Assembly: GCA_903863845.1 (NCBI GenBank)
Contig: CAIPDP010000122.1
Coordinates: 1 to 32,639, forward strand
Direction: 5' to 3'
DNA from: an uncultured Mucilaginibacter sp.
GTDB lineage: Bacteria; Bacteroidota; Bacteroidia; Sphingobacteriales; Sphingobacteriaceae
Length of the DNA stretch: 32,639 nt
Positions 1-7,761 of this stretch are shown piece by piece (the first letter of the stretch is position 1; each line of letters starts with the position of its first letter). A program made the position numbers and the translations under genes. A model generated the notes under the pieces. The model ran no database searches. It saw only the letters and a program-made list of their open reading frames with translations, and was not told where the DNA came from.

Positions 1-20
1 GACTGCGCTTCGCTGGTCGA

Positions 21-52
21 CCCTCTCTACGCAAGCGTAAAGAGGGTTTTTT
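21..52 (+). terminator. Rho-independent terminator of an upstream gene
   Basis: A perfect hairpin (CCCTCT and TACGC paired with GCGTA and AGAGGG, loop AA, one C/A mismatch in the stem) is followed by six T residues. It should end a plus-strand transcript that enters from outside the window. No coding region of that transcript is visible here. Confidence 0.8.
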
Positions 53-74
53 GTTTTGATAATAGTAATCAAAG

Positions 75-200
75 CGTCATAGCGAGGAACGAAGCTATCT
101 CCAAACTTTGACAGTCAGCGGACCTATGCTTTCGTTCAAAGACGATATGCCGGGAAATTGATTTGCATGGCGAGAGATGGCTTCGTTCCTCGCCATGACG
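75..200. repeat. Palindromic intergenic repeat with 27-nt arms
   Basis: The left arm (75-101) begins CGTCATAGCGAGGAACGAAG. The reverse complement of the right arm (174-200) begins CGTCATGGCGAGGAACGAAG. The arms match over 27 nt with three mismatches and enclose about 72 nt. Very similar GTCAT-GCGAGGAACGAAGC words recur between genes in many bacterial genomes, as far as I recall, so this is probably one copy of a dispersed REP/MITE-like family. A 62-codon reading frame through it is a by-product of the repeat. Confidence 0.75.
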
Positions 201-267
201 TGGTGGGTTTTGTTTTTGTTGGTCGGGTTGAAAATCCGGACCAACATTAGTAAACAATATACAAACA

Positions 268-305
268 AAAAAGCCCCTCCGAAAATAACCGGCGAGGCTT
301 AAAAA
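268..305 (-). terminator. Terminator of the sdhCAB operon
   Basis: Read on the minus strand, just past the sdhB stop codon, the sequence forms AAGCC...CC / GG...GGCTT arms around a short AT-rich loop and ends in a run of six T. The stem has an internal mismatch, but position and T-tract fit the intrinsic terminator of the succinate dehydrogenase operon. Confidence 0.65.
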
Positions 306-323
306 TCTTTTGACACAGTTAGT

Positions 324-1118
324 TTATCCTTCCCCATGCCCCTGCTCATGCAATTCTTCCTGCCTGAACAGTTTGGCACTGAAATAATCGAGGTTCATGC
401 CGGCAATATTGGTCAGTTTAATTTCTTTAGGGCATTCCGCTTCGCAGGCACCGGTATTGGTGCAGCTGCCAAATCCTTCTGCATCCATCTGGGCAACCAT
501 GGATTGGACACGGCGATAACGCTCAGGCTGGCCTTGTGGTAATAAGCTAAACTGTTTGATCTTGGCCGATACAAACAGCATGGCTGAAGCATTTTTGCAG
601 GCGGCCACACAGGCACCGCAACCGATACAGGTTGCCGAGTTGAAGGCTTCATCGGCAATTACTTTAGGGATAGCGATCTCATTAGCATCAGGTACGCCAC
701 CGGTATTAACTGATACATAGCCACCAGCCTGTTGTATCCTGTCAAATGCCGAGCGATCTACTGCAAGATCCTTAATGATCGGGAAAGGGCCCGCGCGCCA
801 TGGTTCGATGGTAATTGTTTGACCATCGTGAAAGGTACGCATGTGCAGCTGGCATGTTGTAATTGCCCGTTTTGGTCCGTGCGGATGGCCGTTGATATAC
901 AATGAACACATGCCGCAAATACCCTCGCGACAATCATGGTCAAAGTGGATCGGGTCCTCGCCTTTATGGATCAAACCTTCGTTCACCACGTCAAGCATTT
1001 CCAGGAACGACATATCAGGCGAAATACCTTCCGCCTTGTAGTTCACGAATTTACCCGCAGTTTGCGCATTTTTCTGGCGCCATACTTTCAGCGTCAGGTT
1101 CATGTTTCCGTTACTCAT
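324..1118 (-). CDS. sdhB: Succinate dehydrogenase/fumarate reductase iron-sulfur subunit
   Basis: This subunit carries electrons from the flavoprotein (SdhA) to the membrane quinone site in complex II. Three cluster-binding regions are visible in 264 residues. A plant-type ferredoxin motif lies at Cys63, Cys68, Cys71 and Cys89 ([10 protein letters not shown]). A [4Fe-4S] motif is at Cys164, Cys167, Cys170 and Cys174 ([11 protein letters not shown]). A third set is at Cys219, Cys225 and Cys229 ([12 protein letters not shown]). Length and motifs are normal for the Bacteroidota B-type enzyme. It is the last gene of the minus-strand order sdhC-sdhA-sdhB and is separated from sdhA by an unusual 200-nt repeat tract. 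The protein should sit on the cytoplasmic face of the inner membrane. The ATG at 1118 is the natural start. Confidence 0.95.
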   Translation of the reverse strand: MSNGNMNLTLKVWRQKNAQTAGKFVNYKAEGISPDMSFLEMLDVVNEGLIHKGEDPIHFDHDCREGICGMCSLYINGHPHGPKRAITTCQLHMRTFHDGQTITIEPWRAGPFPIIKDLAVDRSAFDRIQQAGGYVSVNTGGVPDANEIAIPKVIADEAFNSATCIGCGACVAACKNASAMLFVSAKIKQFSLLPQGQPERYRRVQSMVAQMDAEGFGSCTNTGACEAECPKEIKLTNIAGMNLDYFSAKLFRQEELHEQGHGEG

Positions 1119-1138
1119 TCTTTTTTAGATTTGAGATG

Positions 1139-1340
1139 ATTGAGTTGGATTGAGTTGGATTGGGTTGATTTGGTTAGATTGGGTTGATTGAGTTAGATTG
1201 GGTTGATTGAGTTAGATTAGGTTGATTGAGTCAGTAGTTAAAATTCCAACTTACTCAACCATTCAACTTACTCAACCATTCAACTTACTCAACCATTCAA
1301 CTTACTTAACCCATTCAACTCAATCAACCATTCAACTTAT
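1139..1340. repeat. Two opposed short tandem arrays between sdhA and sdhB (fold-back tract)
   Basis: The left half contains 19-nt units at 1162-1180, 1181-1199 and 1200-1218 (GGGTTGATTGAGTTAGATT; the last two are identical), with a partial unit after. It is preceded by TTGGATTGAG words from about 1139. The right half contains identical 17-nt units at 1256-1272, 1273-1289 and 1290-1306 (CAACCATTCAACTTACT), then two diverged units to 1340. The halves are roughly reverse-complementary (GGTTGA versus TCAACC), so the mRNA between sdhA and sdhB could form a long imperfect hairpin. The end of the array overlaps the sdhA stop codon (1337-1339). Confidence 0.85.
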
Positions 1341-3271
1341 TTATAGCTTCTTTGCGTTAAATGTACATTTTCAAATACCAGTTCTTCCTTATGCAATACT
1401 TCGGGCTGGTTATCTGCTTTGTATTCCCATGCGGCTACGAAAGCAAAATTTTCGTCGTCGCGTTTGGCTTCGCCTTCTTCGGTTTGCGATTCAAGCCTGA
1501 AGTGTCCACCGCAGGATTCATGGCGCATTAAAGCGTCATCTACCATCAGTTCGCCCAGTTCCAGGAAGTCGGCAACGCGACCGGCTTTTTCAAGCGATGA
1601 GTTAAACTCTTCGTTCTCACCAAGCACGATGGCATTTTTCCAGAAATCGGCTCGCAGGTTGTGAATTAAACCCTTGGCTTTTTTCAGCCCTTCTTCACAA
1701 CGTGCCATACCGCAATATTCCCACATGATCAAACCTAATTCGCGGTGATATTCATCAACTGTTTTATTGCCTTTTAAGGACAGCAACTTGTTGATGCGTT
1801 CTTCTACTTCTTTTTTGGTTTGTTCAAAAGCGGGGTGTTTGGTGTCCACCGGTTTCGGACCGATAGTAGCCAGGTAATCGCCGATCGTATAAGGTATAAC
1901 GAAATAACCATCTGCCAATCCCTGCATCAAAGCCGATGCACCCAGGCGGTTAGCGCCGTGGTCGGAGAAGTTGGCCTCACCCAGGGCATACAATCCCTGA
2001 ACCGTGGTCATCAGGTTATAATCAACCCACAAACCGCCCATCGTATAGTGTACTGCAGGATAGATCCGCATCGGCACTTCGTATGGGTTTTCGTCGGTGA
2101 TCTGGTAATACATATCAAACAGGTTGCCGTATTTGGCACGTACAGCATCTTCGCCCAAACGGGAGATCGATTCAGCAAAATCCAGATAAACAGCAACACC
2201 CGAACCACCAACACCACGACCTTCATCAACGATCTCTTTGGCGTTGCGTGAAGCAACATCGCGGGGCACCAGATTACCAAATGATGGATATTTTCTTTCC
2301 AGGAAGTAATCCCTGTCTTCTTCTTTCAGATCGGTTACTTTTAACTCGCCTTTACGCAGTTTTTGTGCGAGTTCAACGGTTTTCGGCGCCCAAACGCGAC
2401 CGTCATTACGGAGTGACTCCGACATGAGGGTCAATTTCGACTGGTGATCGCCGGTAACCGGGATACAAGTTGGGTGAATTTGGGTATAGCAAGGGTTTCC
2501 GAAGAAAGCCCCGCGTTTATGCGCGCGCCATGCAGCTGTTACGTTACAGCCCATAGCATTGGTCGACAGATAAAACACGTTACCATAGCCACCGGTACAA
2601 AGCAATACCGCGTGACCCGAATGTGTTTCAATCTTGCCATCCTTCAGGTTACGGGTTACTATACCTTGTGCTTTGCCATCAGCGATAACCACGTCAAGCA
2701 TTTCGGTGCGGGTATACATTTTTACCTTACCGGCATTGATCTGACGGTTAAGCGCCGAGTAGGCACCCAGCAATAATTGTTGTCCGGTTTGACCGCGTGC
2801 ATAAAAGGTACGCGATACCTGTGCTCCACCGAACGAACGGTTATCCAGCAGGCCGCCATATTCGCGGGCAAATGGAACGCCCTGCGCTACACATTGGTCG
2901 ATGATATTGACCGATACTTCTGCAAGGCGGTAAACGTTGCCTTCGCGGGCGCGGTAATCACCACCTTTGATGGTATCGTAAAACAAGCGATAAACGCTAT
3001 CACCATCATTGCGGTAGTTTTTTGCTGCATTGATACCACCCTGTGCCGCAATTGAGTGGGCACGACGTGGACTGTCCTGGAAACAAAATGCCTTCACATT
3101 ATAGCCCAGTTCGGCCAATGAAGCCGCCGCCGAAGCACCTGCAAGGCCCGTTCCAACAACAATTACGTCGTACTTGCGCTTGTTAGCCGGGTTAACCAGC
3201 TTCAGGTTGAACTTGTGCTTGCTCCATTTTTCGGCTAAAGGGCCGGCGGGAATTTTAGCATCGAGACTCAT
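1337..3271 (-). CDS. sdhA: Succinate dehydrogenase/fumarate reductase flavoprotein subunit
   Basis: This is the catalytic subunit of complex II, interconverting succinate and fumarate with covalently bound FAD. The 644-residue product has a Rossmann FAD motif near residues 35-50 ([13 protein letters not shown]). His72 in [14 protein letters not shown] is the expected covalent flavin attachment residue. Further on are the substrate-domain motif [10 protein letters not shown] and the C-terminal [15 protein letters not shown] block. The length fits the Bacteroidota B-type family. It lies between sdhC (98-nt gap) and sdhB in one minus-strand operon. The C-terminal part ([29 protein letters not shown] region) is the helical and capping domain typical of the family. 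The start ATG at 3271 gives a normal N-terminus without a signal peptide, as expected for a cytoplasm-facing subunit. Confidence 0.96.
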   Translation of the reverse strand: MSLDAKIPAGPLAEKWSKHKFNLKLVNPANKRKYDVIVVGTGLAGASAAASLAELGYNVKAFCFQDSPRRAHSIAAQGGINAAKNYRNDGDSVYRLFYDTIKGGDYRAREGNVYRLAEVSVNIIDQCVAQGVPFAREYGGLLDNRSFGGAQVSRTFYARGQTGQQLLLGAYSALNRQINAGKVKMYTRTEMLDVVIADGKAQGIVTRNLKDGKIETHSGHAVLLCTGGYGNVFYLSTNAMGCNVTAAWRAHKRGAFFGNPCYTQIHPTCIPVTGDHQSKLTLMSESLRNDGRVWAPKTVELAQKLRKGELKVTDLKEEDRDYFLERKYPSFGNLVPRDVASRNAKEIVDEGRGVGGSGVAVYLDFAESISRLGEDAVRAKYGNLFDMYYQITDENPYEVPMRIYPAVHYTMGGLWVDYNLMTTVQGLYALGEANFSDHGANRLGASALMQGLADGYFVIPYTIGDYLATIGPKPVDTKHPAFEQTKKEVEERINKLLSLKGNKTVDEYHRELGLIMWEYCGMARCEEGLKKAKGLIHNLRADFWKNAIVLGENEEFNSSLEKAGRVADFLELGELMVDDALMRHESCGGHFRLESQTEEGEAKRDDENFAFVAAWEYKADNQPEVLHKEELVFENVHLTQRSYK

Positions 3272-3368
3272 ATTTTTATATTTGGCGGTATTGTTTTGGT
3301 TGATCGGGGTGGTTCAGATCGGTAAAAAATCCGACTAAACCCTTTCTTTCAACCCAGTCTTTCTTAAT

Positions 3369-4148
3369 CTAACTCTTAGTAAAATAATAAACGATCGGCA
3401 TCAGGGCAAAGCATAGCGGAATGATCACCGCGAAAAGCCAGGCACCCACAAATTGTACGATCGGTGTATATTTTTTATGAACCCATCCCAGCGTACGGAA
3501 TGCACTTTGAAAACCGTGGCGCAGGTGGAAGGAAATAGCCAGCATGGCCAGTACATAAAATATAACATACCAAACATTGCCGAAACTTGCTTTTACCCGT
3601 TCGTGCAGGTCCTTAACCCTTACGATCTCGAAGTTATTTTCTGTGGTTACTGAGTTCTCAAATTTTGGCGTTGCGGGTACATATTCTACCGATTGGGTGA
3701 TACCCGTTGAAAGGTCGGTACGATATTCTTTATAAGGTACATTATCAGTGTACTTATAGTTATACCAGAAATCGCTCATATGGATAACAATAAACAGGAA
3801 TAGGATGGATCCCAGCAGGCCCATATTCCTTGATTGCCATTTAGCATTGTCGCTGACTGTAACAGCATATCCTACAGGACGCGCCTTGCGGTTTTTTACG
3901 GTCACGATGATCGCGTACAATGTGTGTACCAGGATACTCAGATAAAGGAGGTATGCGATCACTTCGATCGGCGGAAAATGCGTCAGGAAGTTGGCGTAAA
4001 CGTTAAATGCAAAACCATCGTCGTGCTTAAACAGCAGCAAATTGCCGCCCACGTGCACGATGAGGAAGGTGCATAAAAATAAGCCCGTTAACGCCATGAT
4101 CAGCTTCTTGCCCAGCGATGAGTTAAAGGTTTCCTTAAATTCGCTCAT
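3369..4148 (-). CDS. sdhC: Succinate dehydrogenase cytochrome b subunit (b558 family)
   Basis: This is the single large membrane anchor of a B-type succinate:quinone reductase, holding two heme b groups and the quinone site. The 259-residue protein has about five hydrophobic segments: near residues 17-35 (LTGLFLCTFLIVHVGGNLLL), 60-80, 105-125, 190-210 and 230-255. Histidines inside or at the edge of helices are candidate heme ligands (FLIVHVGG, LVHTLYAI, LFIVIHMSDFW, ISFHLRHGF). The region between helices 3 and 4 is a charged loop. It is the first gene of the sdhCAB operon; a candidate -7 promoter element lies 21 nt upstream of the ATG. No separate sdhD is present, consistent with the B-type architecture. 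Confidence 0.92.
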   Translation of the reverse strand: MSEFKETFNSSLGKKLIMALTGLFLCTFLIVHVGGNLLLFKHDDGFAFNVYANFLTHFPPIEVIAYLLYLSILVHTLYAIIVTVKNRKARPVGYAVTVSDNAKWQSRNMGLLGSILFLFIVIHMSDFWYNYKYTDNVPYKEYRTDLSTGITQSVEYVPATPKFENSVTTENNFEIVRVKDLHERVKASFGNVWYVIFYVLAMLAISFHLRHGFQSAFRTLGWVHKKYTPIVQFVGAWLFAVIIPLCFALMPIVYYFTKS

Positions 4149-4168
4149 TATGAATTAGATTTATAAAG

Positions 4169-4176
4169 CAAAAGTA
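4169..4176 (-). promoter_or_regulatory. Candidate -7 element for sdhCAB
   Basis: On the minus strand the word TACTTTTG matches the Bacteroidota -7 consensus TAnnTTTG and lies 20 nt before the sdhC start codon. The nearest upstream TTG is 25 nt away, longer than the usual spacing of about 19, so the assignment rests on the -7 word and position only. Confidence 0.45.
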
Positions 4177-4237
4177 TTTATTAAATAGTTATTACCGGGG
4201 ACAAACAGTAGGTGAAACTTTTATTTAGAAACAATCT

Positions 4238-4334
4238 AAATTCGAAATGCAAAATGTCAAATGCGAAATGGGCACAATTAACTCTTTAACATTCAAAAAA
4301 CCATTCCGCATTTGGCACTCCGAACTTCGCATTC
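4238..4334. repeat. Imperfect inverted repeat between pdeM and sdhC
   Basis: The left arm at 4238-4271 (AAATTCGAAATGC...AATGCGAAATGG) pairs with the right arm at 4301-4334, whose reverse complement is GAATGCGAAGTTC...AATGCGGAATGG. About 24 of 34 positions match. The arms are themselves made of repeats of an AAATGCGAA-like word. The right arm ends four nucleotides from the pdeM stop codon. Confidence 0.65.
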
Positions 4335-4337
4335 ATT

Positions 4338-5003
4338 TCAAATAATCGCTATCACCTTCTCCTTCAACACTCCAAACACTTTATCGCCTCGCACACGTTT
4401 CAGTGCTACCCGACCGGTAAATCTGCCAAAAGAGGGTAATATAGCCTGCTTTTCACCGAAGGCAAAGCAGGGGATGGTGATGCTTTCGCGGGCCCGGCCC
4501 GAAAGATTTACACCCGGGTGGATATGGCCGCACAAAACGTAAGCATTTAAGTCTTGTAGCGCTTCATCGTTTAAAGGTTTGTGTAAAAGTAAGAAGGGCC
4601 CGATCAATAATTCGTCATACAAGGCTACATCCAGATCGATATAAAAACTATCGTGAATAATATCATGATTGCCGCGGATAAGCTGCATCTCAATTTTTTT
4701 ATGCTGCTGCCGCCAAAGGCGAAACCATTCCCAATCGGCATTCATATCGCTATGAAACAAATCGCCAAGAAAGATCAGTTTTTCGGGTTTATATTGAAAT
4801 ATCAGATCGGATAATTCTCCAAGATCGGTTTGCTCCATATCTCGTGGTACAGCAATACCCGCTTTGCGGAAATGCCCCACCTTACCCAGATGCACATCCG
4901 CAACCAGGAGTGCTTTGTGCTGTTTCCAGTAAATGGCTTTTTGCGGTAATAACAATAGATCCTGCCCCAGCAGGGTAAAATCGAGTCCGGGAAGGGAAGT
5001 CAT
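4338..5003 (-). CDS. pdeM: Ligase-associated DNA damage response endonuclease PdeM (metallophosphoesterase)
   Basis: This is a calcineurin-like metallophosphoesterase of the PdeM type, a family linked in many bacteria to a DNA ligase, Lhr-like helicase and exonuclease DNA-repair cluster. The 221 residues show the complete two-metal motif set: Asp36 and His38 (ADVHLGK), Asp81 (GDLFHSD), Asn112 and His113 (GNHD), His141, and His160/His162 (CGHIHPG). There is no signal peptide, so it should act in the cytoplasm. The usual partners (lig, lhr-like helicase, exonuclease) are not in this window. The gene is alone with a YfiT-like hydrolase 112 nt upstream, and a fold-back repeat sits between the two. 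A plain calcineurin-family phosphatase is possible, but the short length and N-terminal LGQDLLLLPQKAIYW pattern fit PdeM. Confidence 0.85.
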   Translation of the reverse strand: MTSLPGLDFTLLGQDLLLLPQKAIYWKQHKALLVADVHLGKVGHFRKAGIAVPRDMEQTDLGELSDLIFQYKPEKLIFLGDLFHSDMNADWEWFRLWRQQHKKIEMQLIRGNHDIIHDSFYIDLDVALYDELLIGPFLLLHKPLNDEALQDLNAYVLCGHIHPGVNLSGRARESITIPCFAFGEKQAILPSFGRFTGRVALKRVRGDKVFGVLKEKVIAII

Positions 5004-5014
5004 GGGGTAAAATT

Positions 5015-5103
5015 AGTCCGAAAGTCGGAAAGTCCGAAAGTCCGGAAAAATGTTTTTTTTAGTCCGAAAGCCCAAAACCATCTTTCGGACTTCCGGACTT
5101 TCC
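5015..5103. repeat. Fold-back repeat made of GTCCGAAA words
   Basis: The left arm (about 5015-5048) is a run of AGTCCGAAAGTCGGAAAGTC-type words. The right arm (about 5082-5103) reads as the reverse complement, CTTTCGGACTTCCGGACTTT. A T-run (5052-5059) lies between them. It fills the gap between pdeM and the YfiT-like gene and runs into the 30-bp palindrome at 5101-5130. Confidence 0.75.
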
Positions 5104-5130
5104 GCATCCCGATAGCTATCGGGATGCGGA
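5101..5130. repeat. Perfect 30-bp palindrome overlapping a stop codon
   Basis: Each 15-nt half is TCCGCATCCCGATAG and its exact reverse complement, joined with no loop. The core CCCGATAGCTATCGGG is, as I recall, a very frequent palindrome in Bacteroidota genomes. The left half is at 5101-5115 and the right half at 5116-5130. On the minus strand the right half supplies the last codons (Ala-Ser-Arg and the TAG stop) of the YfiT-like gene. No T-tract follows, so it is not a classic terminator. Confidence 0.9.
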
Positions 5131-5649
5131 CTTCTTCACCGCCTCTGCAATATGCCCCAAATGGTGTTTCCCATGCCAGGAATAAAGCGCAAGGTTACGT
5201 TTCAGCGGCACAGTAGCTCCACTTTGCGGATGTACGAAACTACGGTTCCATTCTTCCTCGGTAAAACTATCCAACAAAGCGCCCAGGCGTTGGTGTACTC
5301 CCTCGAGTATTTTTAGGGAAGGCTCTATCGGCAGGCGGTAGTCGGACAGCAGGGCCCAGTCGGCCTCTTCATAAGCTTTGATGGTGGGATTTTCTTCGGT
5401 AAGCGCCCATTTGAAACGGATAACGGAGTTCATGTGGCTGTCGGCCAAATGATGCACCACCTGGCGGATGGTCCAACCTCCGGTCCGGTATTGGGTGTCC
5501 AGCTGTTTTTCGGTCAGGCCCATTACGGCATGGCGCAACTTGCCGGGAAAAGTTTTTATATCGTTGATCCAGCCGTTTACCGCTTGTTGGGTATAAGAAA
5601 CGGGTGGACTAAATTTACCTATCGGGTATCTTAATGCTTCGTCTGTCAT
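5116..5649 (-). CDS. YfiT-family DinB-fold metal-dependent hydrolase (putative bacillithiol transferase)
   Basis: This is a DinB/YfiT-like four-helix protein. Family members use a metal held by three histidines and include thiol S-transferases (BstA type). The 177 residues keep the expected motif set: His67 in VVHHLADSHMN, and His162/His166 in WHGKHHLGHIAEA near the C-terminus. The N-terminal block RYPIGKFSPPVSYT and the central GGWTIRQVV resemble YfiT proteins. No signal peptide is visible, so it is probably cytoplasmic. It lies upstream of pdeM on the same strand, with a repeat-filled 112-nt gap. Its last residues Ser-Ala-Ser-Arg and stop are encoded largely inside a perfect palindrome, so the true family C-terminus may have been overwritten. 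The actual thiol substrate cannot be judged from sequence. Confidence 0.8.
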   Translation of the reverse strand: MTDEALRYPIGKFSPPVSYTQQAVNGWINDIKTFPGKLRHAVMGLTEKQLDTQYRTGGWTIRQVVHHLADSHMNSVIRFKWALTEENPTIKAYEEADWALLSDYRLPIEPSLKILEGVHQRLGALLDSFTEEEWNRSFVHPQSGATVPLKRNLALYSWHGKHHLGHIAEAVKKSASR

Positions 5650-5831
5650 GGTGGTTGGTCTGATTGGTTAAGCGCAATTTACTAATTCTGCCTGTTTTTT
5701 TAAAACCGGGTTGAATCCTGACGAAAAACAGACGCAATTTATATGCGCTGACTGTGCCGGCAGCACCACAATACCCCGTTTAGCTGTTTTTTAGGTACCA
5801 ATTCAAGATAGATTACAATCCTGTAAAATAA

Positions 5832-5839
5832 TAGTTTTG
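5832..5839 (+). promoter_or_regulatory. Candidate -7 element for the FAD oxidoreductase gene
   Basis: TAGTTTTG matches TAnnTTTG and would start transcription about 45 nt upstream of the ATG at 5893. No TTG at the right spacing was found. A second match, TAAGTTTG at 5872-5879, has a TTG 16 nt upstream but would leave almost no leader. Confidence 0.35.
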
Positions 5840-5892
5840 TGATAGGCACGCTTTGCTTTAAATTAGCGTTCTAAGTTTGCTCATTCAAATTC

Positions 5893-7695
5893 ATGACCAA
5901 AAGGCTTTTCACCCTTCTAACGTTTTTAGTTTATTTCACCTGCACACATGCCGAAACCATCAAAACTGATGTGCTGGTGATTGGCGGCGGATCGAGCGGG
6001 GTGGCAGCAGCAATACAAGCTGCACGCAGTAAAGTTAAAACGCTTTTAGTTGAACCGGGGCCATGGCTGGGCGGCACCATGACCATGGGTGGTATGTGTG
6101 TATTGGATGGTAACCGCAATCTGCCCGCGGGTATCTGGGGTGAATTCAGACGAAAAGTGACCGACTACTACCGTAACCGCCTCGGCTATGACACTGCTCA
6201 TAATGCCGTGCTCCGTTTCGAGCCTTCGGTAGGGGCTAACATCCTTAAAAAAATTACGGATACGGTTAAAAATCTGACGGTGAAATTAAAGACGCCCTGG
6301 TCGGTGATCAAAAAAGATGGAACAGGTTGGATCGTTGAGATCACTGTAAACGGCGAGATCGTTAAAGTTGAAGCAAAAGTTATTGTTGATGGCACCGAAA
6401 CTGGCGAGGTCGCTTCTAAAGTGGGTGTAAAATTTGCCAAAGAAACTACCAATGTTACGGATCGTTCACCTGATGATATCGGCGATATCACCTGGATAGC
6501 TATTTTAAAGGATTTTGGTCGCGGAGAAGATAAAACCATACCTAAACCGGAAGGCTATGACCCCTCATTGTATGAATATTTTAAAGGGAAAGATGTTAAA
6601 TCGATTTTAAAAACGATTGCGATACCTAATGACAAATATGTATTGAACTGGCCCGAAGGCAGCATCAACGGCGCCCGTTTAAAGACCGATGATAAAATGG
6701 AGCTTTTCAAGAAAGCAAAACTGCGAACACTCGGCCTCATTTATTACCTGCAGACCGTGCGTGGATTTAAGAATTTAGGCCTCGACAACGAGTTTGGTAC
6801 TGCCGATCATATGGCGATGATACCCTATTTAAAGGAGAGTCGTCGCGCGATCGGGCTGGTACGTATGGTGCCGGAAGACATGCAAAAACCCTATAGCCGG
6901 GAATCAAAATTATACCGCACCTCAATCGGCGTGGGAGAGAATTTTTATGATAACTCATTTGCTTTAACCTATGCCGCCGATGCGCCCGATGTTACCATTC
7001 AGTACCGTTCGCCCTATTCCATTCCGCTTGGAGCTATAGTTGTAAGAGATGTCGATAACCTTTTGGTGACCGAAAAAGCCATATCCGTAACCGGACTGGT
7101 GAATGTGAGTACAATGTACCCATCGGTGCAAATGACACTTGGGCAGGGCGTAGGTGCGACTGCCGCCTATTGCGCATTTTTTAAGACCACAACCAAACAC
7201 CTGAATGTACGGATCATACAGGGAGAATTGCTCGACTATAAAGGCTATCTGATGCCTTTTACTGATATTACCCAAAAGGACCCTCATTTCAGGGCCATAC
7301 AACAGGTGGGGGCTACCGGATTGTTAAAGGGTATCGAAAATATAAATGGAAGCGCTATCGAGATCCATTTTCAACCTAATGATTCGGTGAGCACCGAAGA
7401 GATCCATCCGGTGATGAACGAGCTTTATACCCGTTTTTTCTTGTGGTTCAATAAGGAAAAGCCGGGCGAAAAGTTTACGCTTGGTAACCTGTTGTCATTC
7501 ATCAGTGATTATACTTTGACTGATCCACAAACGCTGCAACCCCTGATCCAAAAACTATGGAAGCCTGTTTTGAAATTACCGGGCGAATTGGATGTACATC
7601 GTGCCTGTACCCGCCGGGAGTTTGCTGTACTTGCCAATAAATACCTGAACCCCTTTGCTAAAACTGTGGATATCAGTGGAAAAGTGGTGAATTAG
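5893..7695 (+). CDS. Secreted FAD-dependent oxidoreductase with SLH-like C-terminal tail
   Basis: A 600-residue protein with an N-terminal signal peptide (about 20 residues, ending THA), followed at once by an FAD-binding Rossmann motif, DVLVIGGGSSGVAAAIQAA (about residues 26-44). The next motif, PGPWLGGTMTMGGM, is typical of the FAD_oxidored (PF12831-type) family seen in Bacteroidota exoprotein loci. The substrate is unknown. From residue 456 the chain changes: FTDITQKDPHFRAIQQVGAT, LLKG, then FQPNDSVSTEE (493-503), and near the end CTRREFAVLANKYLNPF (about 572-588). These follow the pattern of S-layer-homology repeats (F-x-D...AI..L...G...F.P....R.EFA). This assignment is inference by pattern. 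The gene is monocistronic, with divergent and convergent minus-strand neighbours. Confidence 0.85.
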   Translation: MTKRLFTLLTFLVYFTCTHAETIKTDVLVIGGGSSGVAAAIQAARSKVKTLLVEPGPWLGGTMTMGGMCVLDGNRNLPAGIWGEFRRKVTDYYRNRLGYDTAHNAVLRFEPSVGANILKKITDTVKNLTVKLKTPWSVIKKDGTGWIVEITVNGEIVKVEAKVIVDGTETGEVASKVGVKFAKETTNVTDRSPDDIGDITWIAILKDFGRGEDKTIPKPEGYDPSLYEYFKGKDVKSILKTIAIPNDKYVLNWPEGSINGARLKTDDKMELFKKAKLRTLGLIYYLQTVRGFKNLGLDNEFGTADHMAMIPYLKESRRAIGLVRMVPEDMQKPYSRESKLYRTSIGVGENFYDNSFALTYAADAPDVTIQYRSPYSIPLGAIVVRDVDNLLVTEKAISVTGLVNVSTMYPSVQMTLGQGVGATAAYCAFFKTTTKHLNVRIIQGELLDYKGYLMPFTDITQKDPHFRAIQQVGATGLLKGIENINGSAIEIHFQPNDSVSTEEIHPVMNELYTRFFLWFNKEKPGEKFTLGNLLSFISDYTLTDPQTLQPLIQKLWKPVLKLPGELDVHRACTRREFAVLANKYLNPFAKTVDISGKVVN

Positions 7696-7761
7696 GTTTG
7701 AACTAATTGCCGGAATTTTTTGATGTCTGACCAAAGACAGTAAGTGCTACCGTATCCCGGG

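Noticed and set aside
69..257. Open frame of 62 codons (minus strand)
   Set aside because: It is read through the inverted repeat at 75-200 and has no signal, motif or start context of its own.
1139..1340. Repeat tract that could be taken for a CRISPR array
   Set aside because: Units are 17-19 nt, have no spacers between them and differ in orientation between halves. No cas gene is near.
1222..1500. Open frame of 92 codons (plus strand) beginning in the repeat tract
   Set aside because: Its first half is the translated tandem repeat and its second half lies antisense inside sdhA.
5872..5879. TAAGTTTG with a TTG 16 nt upstream
   Set aside because: It would start transcription only a few bases before the ATG of the FAD oxidoreductase. 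The match at 5832-5839 is better placed.
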